Below, one piece after another: positions 8,702-17,915 of a stretch of DNA of 64,000 nt (the stretch's first letter is position 1; every line of letters starts with the position of its first letter). The notes beneath the pieces were generated by a model. That model ran no database searches and was not told the origin of the DNA. It saw nothing but the letters and a program-made list of their open reading frames with translations. Origin of the DNA: Pseudomonadota bacterium. Its GTDB lineage: Bacteria; Pseudomonadota; Gammaproteobacteria; Steroidobacterales; Steroidobacteraceae. Location of the stretch: contig JAFEDS010000010.1 of the NCBI GenBank assembly GCA_018241505.1, forward strand, positions 310,001-374,000. The letters are read 5' to 3'. The translations under genes were made by a program, and so were the position numbers.

Positions 8702-8883
8702 CTGACACCTGGAAGCGGACTGGAACGGTTTGGGCTATGGCGAGGGCTATGCGCTAGCATGCAATGACCTATGCTCGATGGCCAATGCGATAGCACCGCC
8801 GCTGGTTCTGCGTCCGAATTCGCGGGAACGCAACTGAATATCACTTTGAGGCTGTGTCGTCCGGGCCGGCGGTACTATTCGGC

Positions 8884-10326
8884 ATGCATGTCAATCTCGT
8901 TATAGCCGCCGTGTCACTCATCTGCGCGGCAACCGCTTCCGCCGCAGCGAAGATGGAGAAATCATGGGCAGCAAAAGCGGCCGACGACATCGCCGCCGCT
9001 CATGAAATTATTCAGGACAATCATCCGGGGCCTGTCGACCCACTCAATCCCCGCTTCGAGCTCTGGCTCGAGAAGGGTCGAACAGTCGCGTTGCAGAAGG
9101 CACGAGCCGCGCGTACTCAGAGCGATTACTGGCGCGCACTGACTCTTTATGTCAACGGGTTTGAGGACGGTCACCTATCCGTCCGACGAAATAACAGCGT
9201 CGGCAAGGTATGGCCAGGATTTCTCACCTCAACCGACGCAACCGGAACGACCCGCATCACGGTCAGTACCATAGCATCCATTCCGGTCGGCGCGCAGTTA
9301 ACTGATTGCGACCAGGTACCAGCAGGACGGTTGCTCGATCAGCAGGTGCATCCCTATCTAACCAACGCCGGCATACCGCATGAGCGTCTTCTCACAGCAT
9401 CATACTTGTTCGTTGGAGATGCAGATGATCGAGCGAATCTGCTGAAGAGCTGCACGATCGTCGCCGACACCGGTGTACGGAGCAAACTGGTGTTGGACTG
9501 GCAAGCCCTCGACGACGAGACCCTGGCGCAAGACCTGCGCGAGGCACAGGGGCGCGTTGAGCCTCCACTTGCTGTCCGACAGATCGATGACGTCTGGTTC
9601 GTATCCTTGCCTTCATTCAACTGGTGGGGCGCTGGGGCCGCCCAAATGCAGGCGATGGTGGGCGAGATAAAGCGGCAAGCCGCCACGCTGCACTCGGCAT
9701 CTCGCGTCGTTGTCGATGTCAGGGGTAACACGGGGGGAAACAGCCAATGGGCTCGTCGAGTCGCAGCGGCTTTGTGGAGTGACGCCGCCGTGTCTGCGAT
9801 TACTGCCAGCTTCGATCAAACAGTTGATTGGCGGGCGTCGACTCAGAACGCACAGCTTACCCGCGTACTGGCGGCGCGCTCCGCCGCAGCGGGCTTGGCT
9901 GAAGATGCCCGAGATCGCACCCGGATCGCCGCTCGGATGGATGCGGCCAAAGCCAGCGGCAAGACCCTTTTCACTGATGCGGATCCCCCGGAATCGCAAG
10001 GTCTTCCCTCAGACTACACATCGCCGTTCCGGGGGAAGGTGTTCTTTCTTACCGACATGCGGTGCGCGAGCGCATGCCTCGATTTTGCGGATGTGGTTAC
10101 GCGGATGCCTGGCGTGATCCACGTCGGTCAACCAACTTCGGCCGACACCTTGTACATTGACAACGTCGAGATGGCGCTCCCCAGTGGCAACGCGCGCCTG
10201 AGCTATTCGCTGAAAGTGTATCGTCACAGACTGCGCGGAAGTAATCAGTGGTACACCCCGCAGGTGGTTTGGCCCGGCGGGCGGATGACAGACGCAGCCG
10301 TCGCTAAATGGATTGCGACACTTTGA
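8884..10326 (+). CDS. Exported S41-like (tail-specific/tricorn-type) peptidase-family protein
   Basis: The ATG at 8884 starts a signal peptide (MHVNLVIAAVSLICAATASAAA); an upstream GTG at 8854 would add ten residues. The mature protein of about 460 residues has an N-terminal helical region with DGHLSVRR, the core strand VVVDVRGNTGGNSQWARRV, and FFLTDMRCASACLDFADVV, where the serine of CASAC aligns with the S41 nucleophile. The end (VEMALPSGNARLSYSLKVYR) also fits S41 proteins. I cannot identify the general base with confidence, so activity is unproven. It stands alone between the broken Lrp gene and the GntR gene; its substrate is unknown. Confidence 0.75.
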   Translation: MHVNLVIAAVSLICAATASAAAKMEKSWAAKAADDIAAAHEIIQDNHPGPVDPLNPRFELWLEKGRTVALQKARAARTQSDYWRALTLYVNGFEDGHLSVRRNNSVGKVWPGFLTSTDATGTTRITVSTIASIPVGAQLTDCDQVPAGRLLDQQVHPYLTNAGIPHERLLTASYLFVGDADDRANLLKSCTIVADTGVRSKLVLDWQALDDETLAQDLREAQGRVEPPLAVRQIDDVWFVSLPSFNWWGAGAAQMQAMVGEIKRQAATLHSASRVVVDVRGNTGGNSQWARRVAAALWSDAAVSAITASFDQTVDWRASTQNAQLTRVLAARSAAAGLAEDARDRTRIAARMDAAKASGKTLFTDADPPESQGLPSDYTSPFRGKVFFLTDMRCASACLDFADVVTRMPGVIHVGQPTSADTLYIDNVEMALPSGNARLSYSLKVYRHRLRGSNQWYTPQVVWPGGRMTDAAVAKWIATL

Positions 10327-10527
10327 CCTGAAGTCACGAGCGGACCCCAGCTTTGCGACGACTATGCACGTCTTCTCGAGCTGGAATTCGCTCGCCTCCT
10401 GCCGGCACATGGCGACTTCGTGCGCAGCGGCGCCAGCAGACACTCAGGGAAACGCTCAGAAGGTTCCAGCAGATGTCGCCGCAGCCTCGTATAATGACGC
10501 CATGATATCCACAGGGGCAGCGCGGCA

Positions 10528-11274
10528 GTGAGGGCGCTCTACGAAAAAGCAATCGCTTTCATCCTGCAATACATAGATGAGAACAAATTGCGGGAGGGCG
10601 ACCAATTGCCTACAGAGCCCAATCTGGCGTCTCAGGCGGGAGTCAGTCTCGTCACGGTGAGGCGGGCGCTGCAGGAGCTGGCTGCGCAGGGGGTGATCCG
10701 CCGCGAGCAAGGACGCGGAACCTTCGTTGCCCGGCCACGCGTACGAGCGGAAACGACCCGAGTAGGCGGGCTGCGTAACAGCCTCCACCTGGATGCCCGG
10801 TCGAGCCTGCAAACCCGGCTGCTGGGCTGCTTTTCCAGGCGCGCCAACGATACGGAGACCAAGGCGCTCGGCCTGGCTACCGGGGCGATCATCTGGGAGA
10901 TCTCTCGCTTGCGGCTGCTCAATCGACGGCCGGTCATCTGGGAGGTCTCGACCATACCCAAGTTGCTGGCACCGGATCTCGGCGCCTACTTCGAAGCACG
11001 TGACAAACGCTCCCTCTATGATTTGCTGGAGGAGGTTTACGACCTGAAGGAGGCCCGCGAGGAGCAAACGCTCGTGTGCCGGCCGGCCGTGGCCCGTGAG
11101 CAGGAGTTGCTCGACTTGTTGCGCTTCGAGTGGGTTGTGGAGGTGTCGGGCATCAGTTTTTCAACCCGACGCACCCCCATCGATGCTTTCCGCATGATTT
11201 TTGTGGCCAAATCCTTCGCGTTCAGGCTGGCGACCGCACCGGCATTTGCGGTGGAAGCAGTCGAGATCGGCTAG
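10528..11274 (+). CDS. GntR-family (HutC/UTRA) transcriptional regulator
   Basis: The 248-residue protein begins at a GTG. Residues 5-70 form a GntR winged helix (LREGDQLPTEPNLASQAGVSLVTVRRALQELAAQGVIRREQGRGTFVA). Residues 85-245 form a UTRA ligand-binding domain, with ETKALGLATGAIIWEISRLRLLNRRPVIWEVSTIP. HutC-subfamily members are usually repressors that release DNA when they bind a small catabolite such as a sugar phosphate or amino acid derivative. It is the only intact regulator within the island from 10.5 to 24.6 kb and is the best candidate to bind the TCATTGCAATGA palindromes there. I did not find this palindrome in front of its own start. Its 3' end abuts the convergent serine hydrolase gene without a gap. 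Confidence 0.92.
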   Translation: MRALYEKAIAFILQYIDENKLREGDQLPTEPNLASQAGVSLVTVRRALQELAAQGVIRREQGRGTFVARPRVRAETTRVGGLRNSLHLDARSSLQTRLLGCFSRRANDTETKALGLATGAIIWEISRLRLLNRRPVIWEVSTIPKLLAPDLGAYFEARDKRSLYDLLEEVYDLKEAREEQTLVCRPAVAREQELLDLLRFEWVVEVSGISFSTRRTPIDAFRMIFVAKSFAFRLATAPAFAVEAVEIG

Positions 11275-12378
11275 CTATTTGAAGCCCGCGACGCTCGTCA
11301 TGACGCCGCGGGACAGCGGGACAGGCTCTGCCTTGTCCAGGTTGGCGAGCACCACCACCGTAATTCCACTGACAGGGTCGCGCTCGATGCTCGACCGAAA
11401 CCCCTGCCAGGACCCGTCGAATTCCAGGATCTCGTGGCCACTCAGTGTTACATGATCCCAGGTGAAACCGTGCTGCGTCAGCTTACCGTCGCTGGTTCGC
11501 ACCCGCTCCCACAATGTGGACCAGGACGCGTGTGTCAGGAGTGCTTCCCGGTCCATGGCGGCAATCCAGGCCGCCCAGTCATCGAGTGACAGGTACAGGC
11601 TGCCATCGCCGGTGGCATTGAGACTGGCGGAGGCAAAGTCCTGGTTACGGATGCCCGATGAAGTCAAAACGTAGCCGGCGGCGCGGTTGGGAATGATGTC
11701 GGTGTTACTGATGATGCGGGCGGTGCGCATACCCAGAGGCGCGAACATCTCGCGAGCCAGGAAGTCGCCATAGAACATTCCACTGACCCGGGTTACCACG
11801 ATACCGGCGAGGATGTAGCCGGAGTTGCTGTATTTCCACCGGCTGCCCGGCCGGTAATTCAGGGGATATGACTGCAGTATGCGCACGAGATCCGCATCGC
11901 TGTATTCATGCCGCAGATCAAAAATCTCCCCGCCGTCCTCCTCGGAGTCGTGCAGCCCGGAGGTGTGATCCAACAACTGGCGCACCGTCAGAGAGGACCA
12001 TGCCGGCGGACCCGCTGGCAGATACCGGCTGATGCGATCATTCAGCGAGAGCCGGCCCCGCTCCTGCAGCAACAGAACGGCCGCGGCCGTAAACTGCTTA
12101 CCGAGCGAGCCCGACTGAAATACCGTGTCATGTTTGACGGGTACGGCGAGCTCCACGTTCGCGAGCCCGTAGCTCGACATCCGTACAACCCGGCCTGACT
12201 TCACAACCAGGAGCGCCACCCCGGGGATGTGCTCACGAGACATGGCTGTCCGCATGAGCTCGTCGATCGCATCCGCATGGGCCACACCGAGCGGCGCCAG
12301 CAGCAGCAACAACATGAGCGCGCGCGGCGGCCCCCCGCGGCTACCTGCCGCGCCTCTCGAGTACAAACGCTTTGCCAC
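11275..12378 (-). CDS. Exported serine hydrolase of the beta-lactamase/DD-peptidase (class C-like) family
   Basis: The 367-residue protein has a hydrophobic signal region (ALMLLLLLAPLGVAHA) and a beta-lactamase-related domain. The SxxK motif is S91-L-G-K94 in FQSGSLGKQF, and the YxN motif is in WKYSNSGYIL. The HTSGLHD and GDGSLYLS segments are typical of the AmpC-like/EstB-like clan. Members cleave D-amino acid peptides, esters or amides; only some hydrolyse beta-lactams, so a resistance function should not be assumed. It starts 28 bases from the shared palindromic operator and is divergent from the TonB receptor gene, so it likely acts in the periplasm on the same imported material. Confidence 0.88.
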   Translation of the reverse strand: MAKRLYSRGAAGSRGGPPRALMLLLLLAPLGVAHADAIDELMRTAMSREHIPGVALLVVKSGRVVRMSSYGLANVELAVPVKHDTVFQSGSLGKQFTAAAVLLLQERGRLSLNDRISRYLPAGPPAWSSLTVRQLLDHTSGLHDSEEDGGEIFDLRHEYSDADLVRILQSYPLNYRPGSRWKYSNSGYILAGIVVTRVSGMFYGDFLAREMFAPLGMRTARIISNTDIIPNRAAGYVLTSSGIRNQDFASASLNATGDGSLYLSLDDWAAWIAAMDREALLTHASWSTLWERVRTSDGKLTQHGFTWDHVTLSGHEILEFDGSWQGFRSSIERDPVSGITVVVLANLDKAEPVPLSRGVMTSVAGFK

Positions 12379-12403
12379 GATCGGTTTCGGTGCCCAAACA
12401 ATC

Positions 12404-12419
12404 TGTCATTGCAATGATA
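12404..12419. promoter_or_regulatory. Palindromic operator, copy 1 of 3 (serine hydrolase/TonB divergent region)
   Basis: The core TCATTGCAATGA (12406-12417) is a perfect 12-bp palindrome; extended by two bases on each side it reads TGTCATTGCAATGATA with one mismatched pair. It lies in the 99-base gap between the divergent serine hydrolase (start 12378) and TonB receptor (start 12478), so one protein could repress both promoters. The same core recurs at 22140 and 24591. The local GntR regulator is the likely binder, by inference. Confidence 0.75.
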
Positions 12420-12477
12420 TCAGATTATGCCTACATTCGTAGCACAACGACTCGGCTAACGAGCATGGGGTAGCTAG

Positions 12478-15339
12478 ATGGCAAGGTTCTCAGTGAAGTC
12501 GGTAACGCGAACGGTGGCCGGGTTGCTGCTGGCATCGGCGTGCGAACGAGGCGCGTTTGCTCTCGACGGGCCACAAAAGGATCCGGGCGTCCCGCAGGCC
12601 CAGGAATCGGCGGGCGATGACCTGAGCACAGTCGTGGTGACCGGATCCTACATCCGTAGAACGGATACGGAGACGCCCTCACCCCTGCAGGTCATAGGAA
12701 CCGAAGAGATTGAAAAAAGCGGCCGGGTTTCCATCTCGGACGTCATCCGCAATGTCTCAGCGGATAACAGCGGGTCTCTTACGCAGAACTTCAGTGGCGC
12801 GCTCGCAGGCGGCGCCAGTGGCATCTCGCTTCGCGGATTGACGCTCGATGCAACGCTGGTGCTGGTCGATGGCCATCGAATGGCACCCTACCCGCTTGCG
12901 GACGACGGCCAGCGTCCGTTCGTCGACCTCTCATCATTGCCTCTATCGATTGTCGATCGGGTTGAGGTCCTGAAGGACGGCGCTTCAGCCATTTACGGCT
13001 CGGACGCCATTGCGGGCGTGGTCAACGTAATCCTGAAGCATGACTTCCAAGGCTTGCAGTTGGATGCGGATGCGGGCAGCTCCTATCGGGGCGACGGCCT
13101 GACGCAGCGGGTCTCAGCCCTATGGGGTTTTGGCGATCTGAAAGCTGACGGCCACAACTTCTATTTCAACGTCGAGTACCGCCATCAGGCCTCCATCGGC
13201 CAACAGAACCGCGGTTCCTACTTGAGCAACCTGGACCTCACCCCGTATGGCGGTCCGGACCGCCGCGGCGGTGTCGTCCAGCAGGCATTTCCGAACAACG
13301 GCACTTTCACGGTCCCCGGGATGGTCGCGCCACAGAACGCCGTTCAGGCAGGCGATCCCAATGCGGGCTATTTCCTGCTCCCGGGCTGCGCCACCCAGAA
13401 TCTGGATCCGTCCGGTGGCTGCATCTGGAATATCAATCAATACAACAAGATCCAGCCGCGTACCGAAGGGCTCAATTTCAGTACCCGCTGGAGCCAATCC
13501 CTGGGCGAGAACTGGCACAACGCCTTGTCGTTGGCCTGGTTCAACTCGCAAGCCGAACAGTATCGCCAATCCGATGCTTACAGCACGAGCCCGGTCACCA
13601 TCCCCTCCACCTGGGTAGGTTCCAGGGGCGTGCTGGTGGATCAGACCAATCCGCTGACGAGCTCGATGGTGCTGTCGCCCAACAGTCCTGACAATCCGTT
13701 CAATCCCGCGAGCCCCTACTTCAGCGCGGCCAGCGCGTACTACGGTGCTAGTTTCAGTTCCTATATCGGCCAGCCCGCGCTGCTGTACGCGGCATTGACG
13801 GACTTCCCGACACAGCAGATTCGCTACAGCACGGATGTGATCCGGGCTGTTGATGACATCAACGGCACCTTGGGTGGGTGGGATATCAACTTCAGTATCG
13901 GCTATATCCGGGACGCGACCCACGCCCGATACATCGGGTTCATCCGCAACAGCCTGCTGAGCGCGGCGCTCGCCGATGGCACCTATCGGGTCGGAGCGAA
14001 CTCCAACCTGAATTCTCCTTCGCTGTACGCTCAGCTCGCCCCGCAGACCTCCGAGACCGCGACCTCCGAATTGGCGTACGTGTCCGCTGGCGCAAGTCGC
14101 ATGCTCCTCCCCCTGCCGGGTGGGGACTTGGGTTTGGCCGCAGGCGTAGAAGCGCGGTATTTGCGAGCCAACAACCCTGGCGAGCCGTACGCGCCCGAAG
14201 GCGACATCATCATGGACGGAAGCTTCTTTGCGCATGGCTCGCAGAGCATCTCTGCCGCATTCGTCGAGGTATCCGCGCCCGTATTGAAGAGCCTCGAGCT
14301 CGATGCCGCCGGCCGGGTCGATCATTACAACTTTCCCAGCACGTCCTTCACGCCCAAGTTCGGAGCGAAGTGGACTCCCCTGCCGCAAATTGCATTCCGG
14401 GGAACTTACGCCAAGGGCTTTCGGGCACCGGGTATCGCGGAGGCTGGGGACAGCGGGACTGGCTCGGCCACCACAGCGCCCGTGGACAATCTGCGCTGTC
14501 CTTACACCAACAGGCCGTCGGATTGCGGTTTAGGCTACGCCGCCACGCTGAGTGTCGCCAATCATGCACTCGAGCCCGAGAAGTCGCGCAGCTATACGCT
14601 GGGTGTCGTCCTCGAGCCCATCAAGAAAGTCAGCTTCACTTTTGATTACTACAACATCCGGCGCGACGACGAAATCGTACCGGCGCCCCTGGGCCTGCAA
14701 GCGCCTGTGCGTGGAGTGCAACAGCCCGGCACGGACTACCCGGGACCCATCATCTACTACCCCCAGCCGTACGTGAACGCGGCGAACTCGAGCACCTCGG
14801 GTTATGACGGTGCCGTGCACATCGTGGCTCCTCTGGGCAGCCTGGGAAAGCTGACATTCAGCCTGGATGCCAACTATGTCCTCACCTCCGACCAGACCTT
14901 CATTGATCCGGTCAATGGGAACCAGACCTTCCACTACGCAGGCACGGCTGGGCCAACCGCGGTCGGTGGGGCGGTAGGCACACCACGGACCCGCGGATCC
15001 TTTACGACCGATTGGACGCGCGGGCCGATGAGCCTGGGCGCCACAATCAACTACCGTGGCGTCATGAAGGGAATCGACGAATCGGTCTCGGGCGATCAAT
15101 GCCTGCAACTCTCGCCTGACAATCCCCATTGCTACATTTCCTCCTTCACCTACCTGGACCTCTATGGTCAATACGCCTTTGGGGACCATCTACAGTTGAC
15201 GGGGTCGGTGACCAACGTCACCAATCGGATTGCACCGCTCAATACGGTGACCTACGGCGGCTTCAACTACAATCCTTCACTCGATCAGGTGGGTGCGGTG
15301 GGACGATTCTATGAACTTGCGCTTCGCTATCGGCTCTGA
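12478..15339 (+). CDS. TonB-dependent outer-membrane receptor
   Basis: The 953-residue protein has a signal sequence, a short TonB-box-like segment (DDLSTVVVTGSYIRRTDTETPSPLQVI) and a plug domain containing GISLRGLTLDATLVLVDGHRMAPYPLADDG and VEVLKDGASAIYGSDAIAGVVNVIL. The long barrel ends in the aromatic-containing strand FYELALRYRL. This type imports substrates too large for porins, often peptides or glycans, using TonB energy. The ATG has GGGG ten bases upstream. The M61 peptidase gene starts 29 bases before its stop codon, so the two form an operon. It is controlled, in all likelihood, by the palindrome 61 bases upstream. Confidence 0.94.
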   Translation: MARFSVKSVTRTVAGLLLASACERGAFALDGPQKDPGVPQAQESAGDDLSTVVVTGSYIRRTDTETPSPLQVIGTEEIEKSGRVSISDVIRNVSADNSGSLTQNFSGALAGGASGISLRGLTLDATLVLVDGHRMAPYPLADDGQRPFVDLSSLPLSIVDRVEVLKDGASAIYGSDAIAGVVNVILKHDFQGLQLDADAGSSYRGDGLTQRVSALWGFGDLKADGHNFYFNVEYRHQASIGQQNRGSYLSNLDLTPYGGPDRRGGVVQQAFPNNGTFTVPGMVAPQNAVQAGDPNAGYFLLPGCATQNLDPSGGCIWNINQYNKIQPRTEGLNFSTRWSQSLGENWHNALSLAWFNSQAEQYRQSDAYSTSPVTIPSTWVGSRGVLVDQTNPLTSSMVLSPNSPDNPFNPASPYFSAASAYYGASFSSYIGQPALLYAALTDFPTQQIRYSTDVIRAVDDINGTLGGWDINFSIGYIRDATHARYIGFIRNSLLSAALADGTYRVGANSNLNSPSLYAQLAPQTSETATSELAYVSAGASRMLLPLPGGDLGLAAGVEARYLRANNPGEPYAPEGDIIMDGSFFAHGSQSISAAFVEVSAPVLKSLELDAAGRVDHYNFPSTSFTPKFGAKWTPLPQIAFRGTYAKGFRAPGIAEAGDSGTGSATTAPVDNLRCPYTNRPSDCGLGYAATLSVANHALEPEKSRSYTLGVVLEPIKKVSFTFDYYNIRRDDEIVPAPLGLQAPVRGVQQPGTDYPGPIIYYPQPYVNAANSSTSGYDGAVHIVAPLGSLGKLTFSLDANYVLTSDQTFIDPVNGNQTFHYAGTAGPTAVGGAVGTPRTRGSFTTDWTRGPMSLGATINYRGVMKGIDESVSGDQCLQLSPDNPHCYISSFTYLDLYGQYAFGDHLQLTGSVTNVTNRIAPLNTVTYGGFNYNPSLDQVGAVGRFYELALRYRL

Positions 15340-17245
15340 ACCCCGCCTGGCCGGGTGGCTCGCGCTGGGGTTGTTGGCCTCGGGCGTCACGGGTGCGGCC
15401 GAAAACAGTGCGGGCACCGCCCAGGTAGAAGTGGACGCGCGTCAGGCGCCGCGGGGTATCATGAAGGTCCATCTGACCTTGCCCGCCAAGGCCGGTCCTC
15501 TGACGCTCGTCTATCCGAAGTGGCTCCCGGGCCGGCACGGGCCGGCCGGACCCATCACCGATCTGGCGGGCCCCACCTTCACGCACGATGGCCAGCCCCT
15601 GCAATGGAAGCGGGACGATGTGGACATGTATGCATTTCACGTCGACGTGCCTGTCGGGGTGAGCTCCCTCGAGGCAGATTTCGAGATCCTCACCGGCCTG
15701 CGTCCCGATGGCGTAGTGAATGGGCTGGAAGCGCCACGCACAGCGACGGACGCACTGTTGGTGCTCGAATGGAACCAGGTTGTACTGTACCCCGCTGATA
15801 GCAACACCGATGGATTGCGCTATCAGGCCCGTGTGCGCCTGCCGGCAGGCTGGCAAGCGGCGACGGCGCTGAGCCGAACCGGCGATTCGGGCGAGACCGT
15901 GGTGTTCGAACCCACCTCACTCACGACGCTCGTGGACTCCACGCTGATTGCAGGACGTTATTTCCAATCGTTCGAGCTGGGAGGCAGTCCCGCAGTCCGG
16001 CTGAATGTGGCCGCCGACAGCGCCACGGCACTGAACCTGACACCCGAAGTCATTGGCCACTACAAAAGCCTGGTACGCGAGGCCGCCGCGCTCTTCGGCG
16101 CCACTCACTACCGGCACTACGACTTTCTCTACGTTCTCACCGATCAGATCATGCCCGACGGCCTGGAGCATCACGAATCGAGCGACAACCGTTCCCCGTA
16201 TCGAACATTTCTCGACGAGGATATTCGGCGCGCCGAGGCAGCCCTCCTGGCCCATGAATACACCCACTCCTGGAATGGCAAGTTCCGCCGGCCCGAAGGA
16301 CTGGCGACCCCCAACTACCAGGAGCCGATGCGCGCCGGATTGCTGTGGGTGTACGAAGGGCTGACCGAGTACCTGGGCAACGTGTTGGCGACACGAAGCG
16401 GCTTGTTCACTCCCGAGGAGTTCCGGGGAGAGTTGGCACATGACCTTGCGGGAATGCAAACTCATGCTGGACGGGCCTCCCGCAACCTGCAGGACACGAC
16501 GGTCGCGGCCCAGTTGCTGTATGTTCAGCCGCGCGATTGGGCCGCGCGTTTGCGCCGGCAGGACGACTTCTATCAGGAGTCGGCACTGCTGTGGCTCGAG
16601 GCGGACACCTTGATTCGCCGCCTCTCCAAGGGTCGGCGCAGCCTGGATGACTTCTGCCGGCACTTCTACGGCCCACCAAGCACCGCGCCAGAAGTCCGCG
16701 CCTACGATCTGGCTGCGTTGGTCGCGGCTCTGAACGATATTCAGCCGTATGACTGGGAAGGATTCTGGCGGCAGCGGCTCGACCGTCACTCAGACGCACA
16801 GCTCAACCAGGGAGTGCTGCAGAGTGGTTGGAAGTTGGTATTCGGAGCGGGCCCCGCCACGATGCACCGGGCGCATGAAGCTGACGATCGGGATATGGAC
16901 GCGCGCTTTTCGCTTGGGTTCTATGTCAACGAGGATGCTACGCTCGCCGACATCATCCCTGAATCGCCGGCCGACCATGCGGGCCTGTCGCCTGGCGACA
17001 AGGTTATAGCGGTCAATGATCGCAAATGGTCTCAACAGGAGCTGCGGGATGTGTTGGCCGCGACTACCCGGGGAAGCTCCAGCGTCACGCTCCTGGTGGA
17101 GCGAGGCGACACCATCCAGCGTGTTTCGATGTCCTACAACGGCGGACCGCGTGAGCCTGATCTGGTGCGGGTCGAAGGCACTCCGGACCTGTTGACCGCT
17201 ATCGGACAGCCCGTTATCCCGGTCGAAGGCGTCCGTCGGCAATGA
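15311..17245 (+). CDS. M61-family (glycyl aminopeptidase-like) metallopeptidase with PDZ domain
   Basis: The ATG at 15311, inside the end of the TonB receptor gene, gives 644 residues with a signal peptide (GWLALGLLASGVTGAAEN). An N-terminal beta domain is followed by the gluzincin zinc motif HEYTH in LLAHEYTHSWNGKFRRPEG and the downstream glutamate in LLWVYEGLTEYLG. A C-terminal PDZ domain follows (DIIPESPADHAGLSPGDKVIAVNDRKW). M61 enzymes remove N-terminal Gly or Ala from peptides, in the periplasm for bacterial forms. Translational overlap with the receptor suggests processing of what the receptor brings in. Its last 32 bases overlap the convergent deaminase gene. Confidence 0.92.
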   Translation: MNLRFAIGSEPRLAGWLALGLLASGVTGAAENSAGTAQVEVDARQAPRGIMKVHLTLPAKAGPLTLVYPKWLPGRHGPAGPITDLAGPTFTHDGQPLQWKRDDVDMYAFHVDVPVGVSSLEADFEILTGLRPDGVVNGLEAPRTATDALLVLEWNQVVLYPADSNTDGLRYQARVRLPAGWQAATALSRTGDSGETVVFEPTSLTTLVDSTLIAGRYFQSFELGGSPAVRLNVAADSATALNLTPEVIGHYKSLVREAAALFGATHYRHYDFLYVLTDQIMPDGLEHHESSDNRSPYRTFLDEDIRRAEAALLAHEYTHSWNGKFRRPEGLATPNYQEPMRAGLLWVYEGLTEYLGNVLATRSGLFTPEEFRGELAHDLAGMQTHAGRASRNLQDTTVAAQLLYVQPRDWAARLRRQDDFYQESALLWLEADTLIRRLSKGRRSLDDFCRHFYGPPSTAPEVRAYDLAALVAALNDIQPYDWEGFWRQRLDRHSDAQLNQGVLQSGWKLVFGAGPATMHRAHEADDRDMDARFSLGFYVNEDATLADIIPESPADHAGLSPGDKVIAVNDRKWSQQELRDVLAATTRGSSSVTLLVERGDTIQRVSMSYNGGPREPDLVRVEGTPDLLTAIGQPVIPVEGVRRQ

Positions 17246-17915
17246 CGGTGAGTCTGGGATGCCCCAGGAGACTGGTTACGGGCCACATCAAATCGGGACG
17301 CCCCTGAAGTAGAGCCTGCAAGGCGTCAGCTTTGCTCTGACCGGAGACGAGCAGAAGTATTTCACGCGCACCGCTCAACGTTCCGATCCCCATGGTGATA
17401 CCGCAAGGAGGCACATATTGTCCCTCCTGTGCATTGGCTGCCCGTGTCAGTTCCGTCAATCTCACCACGTGAGTAGTCTGATGCCAGCCCGAACCGGGCT
17501 CATTGAATGCGATGTGCCCATTGGCGCCCAGGCCGAGAATAGCGAGATCGAGACCCTCCGCCCGAGCGATGGCCTCGTCATAGGCGCGACACTCAGCCTG
17601 AATATCGGCTGCGTCGCCGCGAATCAACCGAATGTTGGTATCCGGTACGCCGAGATCATCGAGCAGGTGCATGCGCAGAAACTGCGCGTAGCTGGTGCCG
17701 TCCGTGGCCGAAAGGCCCACATACTCATCGAGATTGAACCAGCGCACGCGGTTGAACGCCACCGGTTTCGATCGCAATACTGAGTACAATCCGAGCGGGG
17801 TCCGCCCTGTGGGTAATGCGATTGTAAGATCCGGCTTGCGCAAATGTGCAGCCAACACATGGTCGGCGGCCAGCGAATTGAACGAGTCCTTGGAGTCACA
17901 CCACAGTATCTGCAT
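17214..17915 (-). CDS. nagB: Glucosamine-6-phosphate deaminase (NagB type)
   Basis: I start at the ATG at 17915, giving 233 residues (MQILWCDSKDSF...); an upstream start at 18035 would add 40 residues without homology. The sugar-phosphate site is visible as LPTGRTPLGLY, and the catalytic region as FNLDEYVGLS and LGLGANGHIAFNEPGSG. The ANGHI form resembles the short Bacillus-type NagB rather than the DGHI of E. coli. TMGIGTLSGAREILLLVSGQSKADALQALLQG is also typical. It should convert glucosamine 6-phosphate to fructose 6-phosphate and ammonia, or act on a related amino sugar. It overlaps the kinase gene end by 20 bases and is the last gene of the operon. No NagA deacetylase gene is present. 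Confidence 0.88.
   Translation of the reverse strand: MQILWCDSKDSFNSLAADHVLAAHLRKPDLTIALPTGRTPLGLYSVLRSKPVAFNRVRWFNLDEYVGLSATDGTSYAQFLRMHLLDDLGVPDTNIRLIRGDAADIQAECRAYDEAIARAEGLDLAILGLGANGHIAFNEPGSGWHQTTHVVRLTELTRAANAQEGQYVPPCGITMGIGTLSGAREILLLVSGQSKADALQALLQGRPDLMWPVTSLLGHPRLTVIADGRLRPG

Noticed and set aside
11275-12378. Antibiotic resistance beta-lactamase
   Set aside because: The SxxK and YxN motifs are shared with esterases and D-aminopeptidases, and the setting in an uptake regulon argues against a resistance role.
13120-14388. Long open frame of 422 residues on the minus strand, opposite the TonB receptor
   Set aside because: It lies wholly within a clear receptor gene, has an Arg/Gly/Val-rich composition typical of antisense frames in GC-rich DNA, and shows no known domain.
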